DNA from: Carposina sasakii
Lineage: Eukaryota; Arthropoda; Insecta; Lepidoptera; Carposinidae
Direction: 5' to 3'
DNA: 64,000 bases
Assembly: GCA_014607495.2 (NCBI GenBank)
Contig: CP053159.1
Coordinates: 11,787,501 to 11,851,500 of the forward strand
In this document: in pieces, positions 47,875-59,140 of the stretch
Layout: each line of letters starts with the position of its first letter
Position numbering within the stretch: position 1 is the first letter of the stretch
Position numbers and translations under genes: made by a program
The notes under the pieces: generated by a model
The model's database searches: none
What the model saw: only the letters and a program-made list of their open reading frames with translations
Told to the model about the DNA's origin: nothing

Positions 47875-48335
47875 TTATTCTCTGCCTACGAATACATCAG
47901 CTGCATTTCCTTGCGTGCATGACGTAAGAGTAGACTAAGGAACTCAAAAGCATTCTCTCAGGTGATCGATCACCTTGCAACTTCCACTGGGGGGCAATTC
48001 TTGAAAATTTTTGAGCCGAAACGCAACCACTGACTAACCGTTAACGAAACGCGGTGCGAAGCGATATATACTTACCGCTAAAGTAATAAGATATATTTTA
48101 GCACGCATCGGTCGCGAGTATGACAATAAAAACAAATATCTGTCTCGTGCTAAAATGTGTCTAATTACATCACCATAAAGTAATTATTGCTTTGTTCTGA
48201 GCGTCTACAACGGTTCCATTTCGGCTTCGTTCCAACTCGAGACTTCGAGAATTGGCCCCCTGGTCATTTACATGTGGCTGGTCCCTATGGCTATGCTGAA
48301 CGCGGTTGTCTACAGTAAAATAATAGCTACCTCTT
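47875..48335 (+). repeat. Dispersed repeat 'aagagtagactaaggaactc', split copy
   Basis: Related stretches are at 7420-7600, 12885-13020, 16455-16610 and 18645-18780 (inverted in part). This copy holds the 47989 TIR element. The family is not recognised. Confidence 0.5.
47989..48262. mobile_element. TIR element inserted in a dispersed repeat
   Basis: 'ggggggcaattcttgaaa' and 'ttcgagaattggccccct' are inverted ends. The flanks continue the repeat seen at 18645-18780, marking the insertion. Confidence 0.62.
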
Positions 48336-49036
48336 TTTGGGGCATCTGTGTAGCACTACCTACTATTGTATAGCACTACTTATAGTTACCGACGGCGTCT
48401 CTCTTGTATATTGGAATAATTAATGCTTGGCGCCCACTATCTGAAAACATTGTTTTGGTAACAAATACCTACCTAATAACATAGTAAGTATAAAACAAAG
48501 TTGCTTCCCGTTGTCTGTCACTATGTATGCTAAGGTCTTTTAAACTACTCAACGTATTTTGATGCGGATTCGTAAAAGTGAGATTCAGGAGAAAAGTTTA
48601 CTATATTTAAAGTATCTTTGCACCCGTGCGAAGCCCCGGCTTTGCAGTAGCCCCGGGGTCGCTAGTACCTACATATAAATATCCCCCCGAGGAGCATTGG
48701 CGTCAGAGAGGTAGCCGGCCGTTTAAACAAACGCCAAATTCTTGGCAATATGAATAATCGGATAAGGGGAATGATGATGAGCCTAATATCAAAAATACCG
48801 CTTTGACATTCTTTAGGCAGCTGCATCGGCAGCCTTAAGGATACTTCGGCGTACGTTCATTCCAGTGCACGTCAATTCCTTTGCCAGCGCCGAGGCAACG
48901 TACCCACATTGTGGAAGCAACTACGAACGGTAGTAGGTATGGCATTCTAAAGGACGTTGCAACATGCCGATAGTGTGTAAGGATGCCGAAAGTCTCTGTA
49001 ACGTCATTAGGTACCTACTTATCTACCTTCGCATCG

Positions 49037-49195
49037 TCTTCAGCCTATTGCAGTCCACTGCTGGACGTAGACCTGCACAAGGTACGCTGGGCAAGCGAGT
49101 TGGTGACCGCAGTGTGATTTTTGGAGTATGTTGTCAGCACGGGAAGTGCTACTGCCCACCTCTCGAAAACCCTTAATCGCCTAGTACGATAAAAA
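49037..49195 (+). repeat. Retroposon tail, same family
   Basis: 'cagcctattgcagtccactg' to 'aacccttaatcgcctagta'; internally shortened. Confidence 0.55.
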
Positions 49196-49312
49196 ATTTC
49201 AAAAATCATTCTTTTGGGTACTACTGCGTTGATAAAGGTCTCCTGTAATATTTTTTCTCATATATCTTCCATGTACAGACAGCGATCCGTTACATTTTTA
49301 TTATATGTATAT
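49190..49312 (-). repeat. Hairpin-CTAGT repeat, 5' third only
   Basis: 'cattcttttgggtactact' to 'agcgatccgttacatttt'. Confidence 0.6.
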
Positions 49313-49337
49313 AGGTAGATATAGATCCTATTATATA

Positions 49338-49545
49338 TAGATCTTCCATAAGGTCTTGTATCGTGGGTACTAATCAACGGTATATAAATGCATAGATAAG
49401 TATAGAAACATCCATGACTCGGAAGCATATATCAATATTCATTACATCAGGGTGCAAACAACTTGCCGGGATTCAAACCCAGGACCTATGGCGTCGCAGG
49501 CAGGGTCATTACTCATTACCTACTACATCAATCGGCCGTCTAATA
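49338..49545 (-). repeat. tRNA-like SINE, family 2, uninterrupted
   Basis: Minus-strand copy running unbroken through the site that is split at 43877. Serves as the empty-site reference. Confidence 0.68.
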
Positions 49546-49645
49546 ATTTATTCTTATATCAACATAAGGGATCAAAGTGTGAAATATTGTCTCTTGTTCA
49601 ATACATACTTATTATAAATATTAATAAGAAAATGAAAAAAAAAAT

Positions 49646-49780
49646 TACCCGAGTGAGATTTGAACTCACGACCTCTCGCATTCCGTGCATCGCCCTAACC
49701 AACTGACTGACGAATTTTACCATCTTTTAAATTACGTTTTTGGCAACGTAATTTTTTCATCGCTATCGCTATACACTAGT
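49646..49780 (-). repeat. tRNA-like SINE, family 1, minus
   Basis: Inverse of 3031-3204. The tRNA-like part is shortened on its 5' side and fused to 'gatggtaaaattcgtcag'. Confidence 0.62.
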
Positions 49781-50352
49781 CAAATCTCGACGAAAAACAA
49801 AGCTGAATCCCTCAGCACAATGTTTAGTGATGAAACGATTAACCATATCCTAGTCCTAGCGGATTATATTACGGAGAAGTATCTTATCATAGAATAATAA
49901 TCCGCACCGCTCTGAGCCTAACCTATCATTAATCTAAGTATCTTATAAATTTATCTTAATTGAGATATTATATACCATAAATATTAATAAGAAAATGAAT
50001 ACTTATTAGTTAAATTAATAGACAAAATAACTTCTTTTTGTGTTTATTCGACTTGAAAACATTTCATACTTATTTCATTTTTGTATCCAAATTAAATTAT
50101 AGTAGGCACGTCAGGTGCGAAATACATATAGGTGAATACTGATCAAGTGCGGTTTTAGTATCAAAAAGTGTGCGTTAGAGTCGATCAACAAAACCGCCCG
50201 GGCATAGAGGAATAAGATGTCATAGAGTGTTAATATTATACTACTCGTAACTGTTTCGATGCATGATTAGACTTCCAGAAGGACTAGAATTGTGAGGCAC
50301 TGAAAAGTCTAATGGTGCATCGAAACTGTTAGTATGACATTAGCACTCTATG

Positions 50353-52374
50353 CAACGGCGGATCCAGGGGGGGGGTCATGGGGGTCATGACCCCCCCCTG
50401 AGCTGGTTCCAGGACTTAGGTGGACGACTAATTGAACATAATGATTTTATTTATATATTTTGTCACCATACAGATTTTATGTAACTACATACCTTTAATA
50501 TTAAATTAATTTAATATATGTAGTATATTAACTTTGTATGATGTCAAACGTTTGGGAACGAGCACATCGAAAATTTGAATTTTACCGCGCCACACTTGCG
50601 CGCGCTTGTCGACTACGTTACGTCTAGCTCAGGGCTGCCAGATCGTATAATTGAATACAAAATATGTATAATCAGACAGTGTATTGTATCCTTGATCATT
50701 TCGTATAATACGATACAAACGTATACGCCATGAAATAGAACGTGAGTTCGTCTCTTGCTTTTCTCGAAGTTGTTCGCTCACTATAGTAGGATAAACTTAG
50801 ATGTGACGCCCGCAGAAGGCTGGCATCCATAAAAACCCGGACACTTTTTATGTCAGGGGAAATCTGATTAACTTGATAGAAGGATATGTTTTGCAATTAC
50901 GCCATTTTATAGTAAAAAAATTTGGAGGACCAAAATGTAGCCGCCCTGCTCCGTGTAGCGGATGCAGGAGAGAACCATAATCGAATGCAAAATCCTAGAA
51001 CGCGATATCGAAGTTTCTTACAATGTTTGGAATATATACATGGACCAAACAACGACTAGTGGCCCGGTGGGGCCGGAAGCGCTTCCCTTTTCACCAACCC
51101 CACATTGGTGACCCCTGTGAACTGGACATACGCAACCTTCAGTCTTCAGGAACTTCACCATCATCGCAGCACTCCGCAGCAAAGGTATCACACAACAGCA
51201 TAACCTTTCCTCTTCTTCCACGACAGCAGCACGCCAGTAGCCAGCAGTTTCATAAGAAGCCGCCATGACAGCTTCCTGGACCTGTTAGCAACGCACGCAC
51301 GCATCGGCATCACGGAATAACATGATCCCATTCCAAGCGCAGACCAGAACACATCAGCCGCATCACGTTCCCAGTCGCCTCAAAGACCAGAACGCATCTC
51401 GCCTGCACGCTCGTCGCAATACTTTCCGGTCGAGTCACTGACCCGAATGCATACTTGTGAGAATACACCCTGGGTGCTGCCAAAGACATATCGACGTCCG
51501 GTCTGGAAGGGTAGTAATGTAACTGAGCCATCTATTAGATGCAGGAGAGAACCACAATCTAATGCAAAATCCTAAAACGCGATATCGAAGTTTCTTACAA
51601 TGATTGGTATATATACATGGGTTAAACAACGACTAGTGGCCCGGTGGTGCCGGAAGCGCTGCCCTTTTCACCACCCCCACACTCCGCGCATCCTGCTCTA
51701 TGTATTAAAGACGCGGCTGCGCCGCATCAGCCGTACCTACCTCACAATAATACGGGGCCTCTGGCCTAACACAAAATTCTTGTGTGAGAATAATAAAATA
51801 TAATAGTAAAAATGCTATTTTTTACAAAGAAATTATCGAAGCTTTAATAGTAGAAAATGGCTAATAATTATCGTTCGCTTCACCTGCATCAGCATTACCA
51901 CGATGCATTAGCGATCGTCACAAATTCTCGATAGAGTCTACATTTCCGAGAAATAAATGGTAACAGTGTGCAAAAAAAACCCTAAAAATATTGCGCTCGC
52001 TACGCTCGCGCTATAATATTTTCTTTGTACATTTTTTACACATTCAGTTTCGGCGACTACTTATTACACTAAACTATTACACTATTTAAAGGCGAAAATA
52101 TTTGAGGGAGTATGTTTCTTACTTCTTCACGTCTACAAACGGATGGAGCGATTTTAATAAAATTTTGTATGGAGTTGGCTGACACCCTGGATTAACACAT
52201 AGGCTGTTTTTTCTGTAGTTAAGTTTTTCAAGTGTACAATATAGAATAAATATTTTTGAGTACATAAATAAAATACCTACTTTTTACTTGTATCTATTCT
52301 TACCAAAATTAAATTATAAGTTCTTGACTTGACTATGTGACCCCCTCCTGGCGCCAAAGCTGGATCCGCCCTTG
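50353..52374. mobile_element. hAT-like non-autonomous element with 8-bp target duplication
   Basis: Terminal inverted repeats are CAACGGCGGATCCAG on the left and CAAGGGCGGATCCAG (reverse complement of the right end). The flanks carry ACTCTATG at 50345-50352 and 52375-52382, an 8-bp duplication, which is the hallmark of hAT transposition. At 2022 bp with no transposase visible it is non-autonomous. It carries a miniature LTR element (50936-51681) and a SINE-like fragment (about 52090-52205). Confidence 0.8.
50936..51681 (+). mobile_element. TRIM-like miniature LTR retrotransposon nested in the hAT element
   Basis: Two direct repeats of about 165 bp (50936-51104 and 51519-51681) start with TG and end with CA. 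The first is followed by TTGGTGACCCC, a primer-binding-like site. The second is preceded by the purine-rich 'tctggaagggtagtaa'. The 414-bp interior has no open coding sequence. This matches terminal-repeat retrotransposons in miniature, mobilised by another element's proteins. Confidence 0.68.
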
Positions 52375-52434
52375 ACTCTATGTCTACATCTTATTCCTCT
52401 ATGGCCCGGGCGAAAGACATTCAAAGTGTGCTAG

Positions 52435-52610
52435 GGGCATAAGTCGGTTTGGAACTGGGGGGGTCTTCCTAAGCGCGCGCTCGCGCTTCGGGTTGCGGGC
52501 CTTAGGGGACGCCCCTGTGCCCGGGCAAAGTCTCGGCGCGCGACAGCGCGCCGGTCACTATTAAGCGGCCGGAGGCCGCGCTGCCTCGGCTTAGTCACCG
52601 AGGCAGCGAA
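52435..52610. other. GC-rich island of unknown origin
   Basis: About 175 bp far richer in GC and CpG than the neighbourhood ('aagcgcgcgctcgcgcttcg', 'ctcggcgcgcgacagcgcgc'), with nested short inverted repeats. It lies between the MITE end and a hairpin-CTAGT stub. No coding signal is evident. Confidence 0.6.
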
Positions 52611-52630
52611 GGACAAAACTTATATTATAC

Positions 52631-52665
52631 TAGTGGACGCCCGCGACTTCGTCCGCGTGGAAATT
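52631..52665 (-). repeat. Hairpin-CTAGT repeat, terminal stub
   Basis: 'actagtggacgcccgcgact' with the hairpin; nothing further of the element. Confidence 0.55.
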
Positions 52666-52989
52666 GAATTGTAGCTTATATGACACGTTTGTCGGTTTAC
52701 CAAAAGTGCCATCTATTGATTACTTAATCCAGTCGAAAAGTATCGACATCTGTTAGAATCTTTTGAAGTTAACAGATAATTGTGACTGTCAATTAATTAT
52801 AGACAAATAATTAGCAATAAATTAAAATTGCGACTATAATTTGAGATTTAAACTATCCTATCTCTCAAGTTGGATCGAACTGCACATGGTGTGCGAATTT
52901 TATTATAATCGGTTAAGTGGTTTAGGAGTCCATTGAGGACAAACATTGTGACACGAGATTTATATATATTAAGAAGATTATATTTACAA

Positions 52990-55040
52990 GTAAGTGCATG
53001 GGGGAATGCCCATGCACTTAGAAAACTAGGGACGACACAACTTGTCGGTAGGACGGCAGGCAGACATGGCCGGGTAGATCCGCCGATCGGTCGGTGACGA
53101 GGAGATTTTGCCCCGCCCTCGGCCGATCGACACCCCCCGCCCGCTACCGCCGCCCTACCGAGTAAAGACATGACAAAGGACAGAACAAGTATATACAATG
53201 TAATTATGGGACAGACGTTATAGGTAGGGACAAAACAACTATATTATAATTGTGCCACCAGGGCATAGAAACTATGTACAATTTCGTAGGCGCTTAGGGC
53301 CGATGAGTCGGCCATAGTGCGCCTACTTGTGGGTCAGTCCGGTGGTATGGGGGTCAAATCCGGTATTACCCGGCATCGCTGTCGAGTGGGATACTCAACA
53401 GCTCCCTCGGTTGTGGGCGGCCGTCTGGCGGCCTCGCATGAAGCGGAGCTAGCCCGCGGAGATGGGCGTGCGGCCCGTTGTCGGCGCGGTCGAACATTCG
53501 ACGCGCCATTCGGGCCACGAATTGCTCCACTTTCGTCATTTTGAGGTCCCGAGCGATGACGTCATTACGGACGTACCGCCCGGCCCTCGCAATGCTGCGG
53601 AGGGTGGAGCTCTGCAAGGCCTCAATCCTCTTTCTGTTTGAAACAGAGCAAAGTTGGAACCAGGCCGGGGCCGCGTACGTGAGACGCGGCCGAACATATA
53701 ACTTGTACATGGTCAGCCTGGTTCGGAGGGGAAGCGTGGACTGCATGACAGGCCGCAGCAGGGCGCGCGCGGTCTTCGCGCTGCGCAGCACGTGCTCAAC
53801 CATCCCAGTCATCCGCAGCCCACGATCGATTTGGCAGCCTAGATACCTGACAGTATTCTGCCAGGCTATCGGCTGCCCTCGAAGCGTGAGCCTGGGGGGA
53901 GCTCTCGCTGCTGACCCGTCAGCAGGGCAACGGTCTTTGCCGGATTGGCCGACATCCGCCATCTGTCAAGCCAATCCGGAAGAAGATTGAGGACCCTTTG
54001 CATTTGATCCACCGCCAGTGGGGAGCTGCGCGATGTGGCAAAGTACGCGCTATCGTCCGCGTACAGTGCCAACATGCCTTCAAATTCCCATGGAAGACCA
54101 CCTTTACGGTCGGTATGTCATCTGTGTAGATGGCATACAAGACCGGGGAGAGGCAACTGCCTTGAGGGACGCCGGCCAATATGGGGTGGAGTTGCGAACT
54201 CGCGTTTTCCACCCCTACAAAGAACCGCCGGTCATTTAGAAATGACGCGACGATTCTTATGAGGGCCGGCGGCAGTCCCTGGCCAATGAGCTTACGCAGC
54301 AGACCTGGATGCCACACACGGTCGAAGGCCTTCTCCATATCGAGAAAGACTCCAACCGTGTACCTCTTGTGGTTCCGCTCTGCTGCTAAATGGTCCAACA
54401 CACGCACAAGTTGAAGCGTCGTAGAGTGCGCGTCTCTGAAGCCGTACTGTTCCTCGCGTAGCGAAACATACGGCTTCAGGCGCTGCAACAATAGACGCTC
54501 AAACAACTTGGCGATGTTGGACAGGATGGTGATGGGGCGGTAGTTGGCCGGGTAACGCTTGTCTTTGCCCGGCTTTGGTAGCGCTACGACTCTACCGACT
54601 TTCCAGAGGTCAGGAAAGTGGCCAGTACGTAGCACTCCATTGAAGAGCCGGGCTAGACAAGCGAATCCTCTCCTAGGTAGGTACTTCAAAGCCATGATTG
54701 GAATGAGGTCATGTCCGGGTGCTTTGCGAGGGTTCATCCTGCGAACCTCACTCGCAACTTCGGCGGGCGAAATAAAAGAGTCTCCGCTGAGAGGCGGGAC
54801 CGGTGCTGACATGAAGTCAGAGACTGCCTCCTCGGTCGTCCGATGAAACTCCATAATTCTCGGAGCGCTGCTGGGAGGATGTGGGGTGAACTGTACCGCC
54901 AAGTGTTCCGCGAGCACTCTTGCTCGCGACTCGGCGGTGAAATTGTAAGTGCCCGTGGGATCTATTATAGGACAAACCGGCAGCCTGGCTTTTGTTAGCT
55001 GCCGTTTGAAAGACCGTAGGTATATCAAAAAATACTAAGG
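52990..55040 (-). mobile_element. 5'-truncated jockey-type non-LTR retrotransposon (LINE)
   Basis: Contains the reverse transcriptase and C-terminal part of ORF2 with about 380 bp of GC-rich 3' UTR (53365 down to about 52990). The endonuclease and ORF1 are missing. Truncation at about 55040 is the usual result of incomplete target-primed reverse transcription. The base composition is clearly richer in GC than the surroundings. Confidence 0.8.
53366..55028 (-). pseudogene. LINE ORF2 reverse transcriptase, jockey clade, two frameshifts
   Basis: RNA-dependent DNA polymerase of a jockey-like element. Blocks in order: VRRMNPRKAPGHDLIP; LPKPGKDKRYPANYRPITIL; EEQYGFRDAHSTT; VGVFLDMEKAFDRVWH (palm Asp); GVPQGSCLSPVLYAIY; then, after a frameshift near 54110, LALYADDSAYFAT with the catalytic YADD; a second shift near 53930 leads to the thumb and C-terminal block RYLGCQIDRGL, ending at the stop at 53366. 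The two shifts and the missing endonuclease make it inactive. ORFs on the opposite strand here are shadows. Confidence 0.85.
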
Positions 55041-56215
55041 GTTCTGTCATTTACCGTAAGGTAATTTATCGGATAACTTCTTAAATCTAAAAATGCAACA
55101 CTCTTCCCAGACATAACTGAGAATAAAATTACAAAAACTATATACAGCCATTGGTTGGCGCTACTGTTCATGTTGTTTTAACATTTTCTTATTTACTATC
55201 TATAATATACTTAGATATTTACTATATTTATGTAAAGAAACATGGTATTGTTTCTTAGGTACTTTCGTCGCCGTCGGTAGGCTCAGTTGTAATGATAGTT
55301 CTTTGTAAATATCATAGATGGCGCCATGGCTACGGTCGGTAATGTAGCTATTTGTCGTTGACAGTTGTCATTGGTTGCCATGGCAAAACTAACTGTTTAT
55401 ATTGAAATATTTTAATTTGGTTATTGTATTATAAAAAAAAATTGTTTTAATTTAAAATACTTTAAATGTCGTTTCTCTATTTACAGGTAAGATATTCTTA
55501 TATTTTACATTAATATTATAGCATCCCAGGTAGCACTAATGTCCAATCGGCATCTTTAAGTTGCCATGATCAGGTTGTCTTTCGGACATATCTTAAAGAT
55601 GACTATATGACAGCTTTGAAATTTCAACAATTGTACGGTTATCTGAAAGGTGGGTTTTTAATGTTCCCAAAACGATAAGTCTAGTAGTTGTCGAAATGTT
55701 AGACTCTCACATTTGTGGAACAGATGGCTTTTTTTAGATACCGAAAAGATGACTTTTTAATGTCAACCAAGTATCAAGTTTAATACTTGTAGAAATGCCA
55801 TCTTTATGATGACATTTCTACATGGCATATAGATGACGTTATAAAGACATCTAAAAGTCAACAGATAATGGTTAACCAAAATTATCGGTAAAACAGTTAT
55901 CCAATAGATATCTTTCGCGGGCTTTTTAAGGTTATGGAATGTCAAGCAAGAATCGGCGAAAACCAGCGAAAACGTAACACAGGAAGTTTTACTCCCAATA
56001 AAATATAGTGCAAATCATAGTGATACGTCGCAAAATTAACATATTGTGGAACGACAATCTCCAAGTAAGTGTGAATTTGTATTTTTTTATAACCGTCACA
56101 TCACATAACCATCTGTGAAATCCTCGTAACTTAGATTTGACATGGGCATTGAATTTCTATTATAATATTTTTGCATATATTTTGTATTGAAATATCTTTG
56201 TTTAATATTTTACAG

Positions 56216-56340
56216 AGATTATTCGTGATCGCTTCGAAGGCTGCACGATTAAAGAGGTGGAGCATAAAATAGCGGACTGGCTTCGTCGAGGAGGCGATCG
56301 AATCAAATGCGCCACAGCAATAGCCAATAGACGGCTGTAA
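56216..56340 (+). CDS. Last-exon-like coding segment inside the TIR element, function unknown
   Basis: A clear acceptor (tattttacag) is followed by 40 codons to TAA at 56338, including IIRDRFEGCTIKEVEHKIAD then WLRRGGDRIKCATAIANRRL. An upstream donor CCAA|GTAAGT at 56065 gives a matching phase (codon AAG) and a 151-bp intron. The upstream exon is cut by a stop at 56037, so either it is very short or the copy is broken. Charged and helical; I do not recognise the family. Confidence 0.45.
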
Positions 56341-56464
56341 AACGATGTTCCAAGGAATTTGCCGTGCTCTCTTTAAATTTTTTCATAATTTTTTCTATTT
56401 ATTTGTTGATTAAAGAAAAAGTATTCCTCGATATATATTCTACGAAAAGAAAACATTATTTTTG

Positions 56465-56582
56465 AAGTATGCTAGCTGAAATATAGATGATAGATGAAAT
56501 AATTTGATTGTTAACATATAATTTATATATTAACAATCAAATTATTTCATCTAACATCTATATTTCAGTTAGCACGCTTCAT
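56465..56582. repeat. Long hairpin inside the 55.5-57.0 kb element
   Basis: Arms of about 55 bp ('gctagctgaaatatagatga' against its inverse near 56555-56575) meet at an AT-rich loop 'aacatataatttatatatt'. Confidence 0.75.
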
Positions 56583-57507
56583 TGTCGCACGCCTGTCCCA
56601 TATCTATAAATGAGATATCTTAAGGATGCCATTCGTTGTTGCCTTTAAGTTGCCGGCTTGTTAACATGGATATCAGTAAATTGTATGCCCTTACAACGTC
56701 ATCTTCTGGCTATGGACAATTGGATAACTTCACGTTATCATATTGGCAGCTGATATAGGTTAACTTTATGCTGGCATATTGGTATTCATTATAAGATAGC
56801 TTATAGCCAACATTTAGACACGCATAGGTTAACAAAAAAGCGGACATTTGTCGCCTATTTGCTGTTCATGAGATAACTTCTTGGACGATTAAAAAGTTAT
56901 CCTAAACTTTTTTTGGTCGTCTTTTTGATGTCTAGTTGGTAACATATTGCTACCTGGGATAGTCGTAACTTTCGGTACATATTATTGTAATATCTTTAGT
57001 TACATATGTAGGTACCTTCTTATTTTAATAAATCTCTATTTACAGAGCAACAAAATTTGAATTTATTTTAATTTATACAAATCCAATTATATTAAGAAAT
57101 TGTCTTACATTTATATAAGCTTCCTCATACTTCAGTAGCCATAATATAGAATAGAATAGGTTATTATTTGACTATAAACTCATACCTATAGGTAGGTATA
57201 TACCTATACTAGTCGAATAGAAATATAGAAACCTAGGTTATATTTCTATTACTAGTCGCTCATATTAAATACTTAGGTTCCTAATAGCAACTCATATTTC
57301 AATAATCAGATGAATTTATCAATTTTTTTATTTTTTTTTATTTATTTAACAAAAATCCACAGCTAATAGAATTATAACCTATAGAAGTATAGTCCGAAGG
57401 CCGATTTTAGGAATTTTTATGGGTGCAAATTTGAACCAATCGCGGCTCTGTCATTCAGTGCTCAGCGGTCAGTGGCTACGTGTGTATGTCAACCTAAAGG
57501 ACTTACC

Positions 57508-57584
57508 ATGACGAAATGTGCACTGAGATCCTGCCAAAACTATGCTTAAAAACATAAGAAAATAAATAACATCACATTTCACCG
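57508..57584 (+). pseudogene. THAP zinc-finger first exon, plus strand, with in-frame stop
   Basis: ATG at 57508 reads MTKCALRSCQNYA, a TAA at 57547, then KHKKINNITFHR before a GTAAAT donor (phase 2). The Cys-x4-Cys pair and the ITFHR end at a phase-2 donor match the first exon of THAP DNA-binding domains, found in P-element-type transposases and many animal regulators. The stop makes this copy inactive. The next exon was not found. Confidence 0.6.
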
Positions 57585-57717
57585 GTAAATATTTGATGTT
57601 TTTACGTAATTTCATTGATAAAACAATAAATACACAATCAAATTTTCATATTTTTTTATCTGTCATTGAAAACAAATGGCAGAAAAAAGAAAAAAGAAGA
57701 AAATTTAATTTACTTAC

Positions 57718-57797
57718 CGGTGAAATGTTATGCCATCTTTTTTGTAACTTGACGTCTTAAAGTTCTTTCCACACCATTTCAAGGAACAATAACCCAT
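57718..57797 (-). CDS. THAP zinc-finger first exon, minus strand, open
   Basis: ATG at 57797 reads MGYCSLKWCGKNFKTSSYKK then DGITFHR and a GTAAGT donor, phase 2. It contains the Cys-x4-Cys half of a THAP domain; the second Cys/His pair would be in the next exon, which I could not place. It converges on the plus-strand THAP exon 134 bp away. It may belong to a gene with distant exons or be a transposon remnant. Confidence 0.55.
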
Positions 57798-57929
57798 GAT
57801 GACACGGTTGTTTAATGAAAATTAATAAGTTTTAAAATAAATACAATGCAATTTACATGCACGTGCGCACGGGTCATTAACTTGGTAACTTACTGGGGCT
57901 AGCTTTCCGAGCGCGGAATTGTATATACC

Positions 57930-58553
57930 CCAGAAACAGTATGAGTGGCGCGCGTATCTTATCCTGTATGAGGTATCTTTAGGAGGTAATCTATGTTCGC
58001 GGCCAACGCTTCAACTTGCCGGGTCAACGCTGCGATCTCACTCGATCTGCTGGAACTTGCAGAAACGGCTGCTACCTGCAAATTCGGCGACACGGGATGC
58101 GATGATGGGCTGCACACTACTGGGTAGATGTCTGGCCCACAGGGTCCTGAGTAGGTCATCCGGCACCTCAGAACCAGCCAGGCTCCGTAATCGCCGCAGG
58201 AACTGGGACGGCTTGCGGTCTCCCAACTCTTCGTGATGAAGAAGCTGCTGCACCTGCTTCTCCCGTGATGCGGACAACCTCTTCACGAGCTCCGTCTTCG
58301 ACGTCTCATACTTGTTGGCGGTGACGGGTCCCTCTACGATGTCCTCCACGATCTCCGCGTACTGAGGCTCCAGGTGGGACACGGCGTAGTGGTACTTCGT
58401 GGTATCCGACGTCACACCAGCAAGTACAAACTGGCTCTCCAGCGAAGCAAACCAAAGTTTCGGTTTAGACGGGTAAAATGGAGGTACCCGTACGCTCACT
58501 CGGTTCAAATTAACGGCCTCTTCTGTCTTCCGTTCGCTGTCTGACTGCAACAT
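57930..58553 (-). pseudogene. Ty3/gypsy gag fragment, frameshifted and truncated
   Basis: Capsid-like part of an LTR retrotransposon gag. ATG at 58553 is 10 bases past the primer-binding site. The frame reads RVPPFYPSKPKLWFASLESQ, TKYHYAVSHLEPQYAEIV and GDRKPSQFLRRLRSLAG, blocks typical of insect gypsy/MAG-type gag. Near 58080 a frameshift moves the continuation (SSEIAALTRQVEALA) into another frame, and the element breaks off near 57920 before any zinc knuckle or pol. No 3' LTR was found, so this is a 5' fragment. Confidence 0.8.
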
Positions 58554-58575
58554 TGTGTCCTATTCGGGGTCACCA

Positions 58576-59040
58576 CTAAAGCGTTTGGTAGGCAAAAGCT
58601 TAAGAAGGAATAGAAGGCGCTGCACAGTCAAGCGAGATAGGAAAGCAATAGGCAATGGGATATTGCAAATGAGAACGCACGTATTTAAGCGAGTCGTCGG
58701 GGAGCAAACAGACATACGTTCCGCGTCGGAGTTATGGGAAGACTGCCGGGAGGTGGCGCTTGCGGCCAGTCGTTGGGTGCGCAGGCTAGCGCAGGCCTTG
58801 GGAATGCACGGGGTGCGCGGTGTTGAGGTAACCTGTGCACAATAGACGCCGGTTGCGTCATGTCGCAGATTATCTAATGCGCGACATAGTTTGACGCTGT
58901 CTGTTTGTCCCTCGATATATTTATTAGATTTATATTTTACACTTGTAAATAAAATAATTGTATAAGTACATCAAATAAATAATTTTGTAAATAATAATTT
59001 GGACAATACACAATAACAACATAAAATTAAGTCCGTGACA
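58576..59040 (-). repeat. 5' LTR of a Ty3/gypsy element
   Basis: Read on the minus strand, from 'tgtcacggacttaatttt' to '...ccaaacgctttag'. It is followed at once by TGGTGACCCCGAA (58575-58563), a primer-binding site of the kind seen in Ty3/gypsy elements, and then by the gag ATG. The start is chosen at the TGT nearest the expected length. It lies only 100 bp past the lipase stop, on the same strand. Confidence 0.65.
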
Positions 59041-59128
59041 AAACGGGTGATCGTGAGATCACTACAATTTCTTTATACTATAGCTTTGAGTTACTAATAT
59101 ATTACCGAATTATTGTTGTACGCTACGC

Positions 59129-59134
59129 TTTATT
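59129..59134 (-). terminator. AATAAA polyadenylation signal of the lipase gene
   Basis: AATAAA on the minus strand begins 7 bases after the TAA stop at 59143-59141. The 3' UTR would therefore be very short. The next thing downstream is a retrotransposon LTR at about 59040. Confidence 0.7.
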
Positions 59135-59140
59135 AACACG

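Larger units (their letters stand above)
50195..52412. mobile_element. MITE split by the hAT element
   Basis: Ends CGCCCGGGCATAGAGGAAT (50195) and its inverse at 52412. Without the hAT insert and one target copy it would be about 190 bp and largely palindromic. Related pieces occur at about 11535-11720 and 62106-62140. Confidence 0.65.
55523..56960. mobile_element. 1.4-kb TIR element carrying a spliced exon-like segment
   Basis: Ends are ATCCCAGGTAGCA and its exact inverse TGCTACCTGGGAT at 56948-56960. The flanking interior repeats variants of 'catctttaagttgcc' and 'gataactt...' on both sides. Inside are a 3' coding exon (56216-56340) and a long hairpin (56465-56582). No transposase is visible. 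The superfamily is not recognised. Confidence 0.65.

Noticed and set aside
53478..53990. 170-residue plus-strand ORF
   Set aside because: Antisense shadow of the GC-rich LINE reverse transcriptase.
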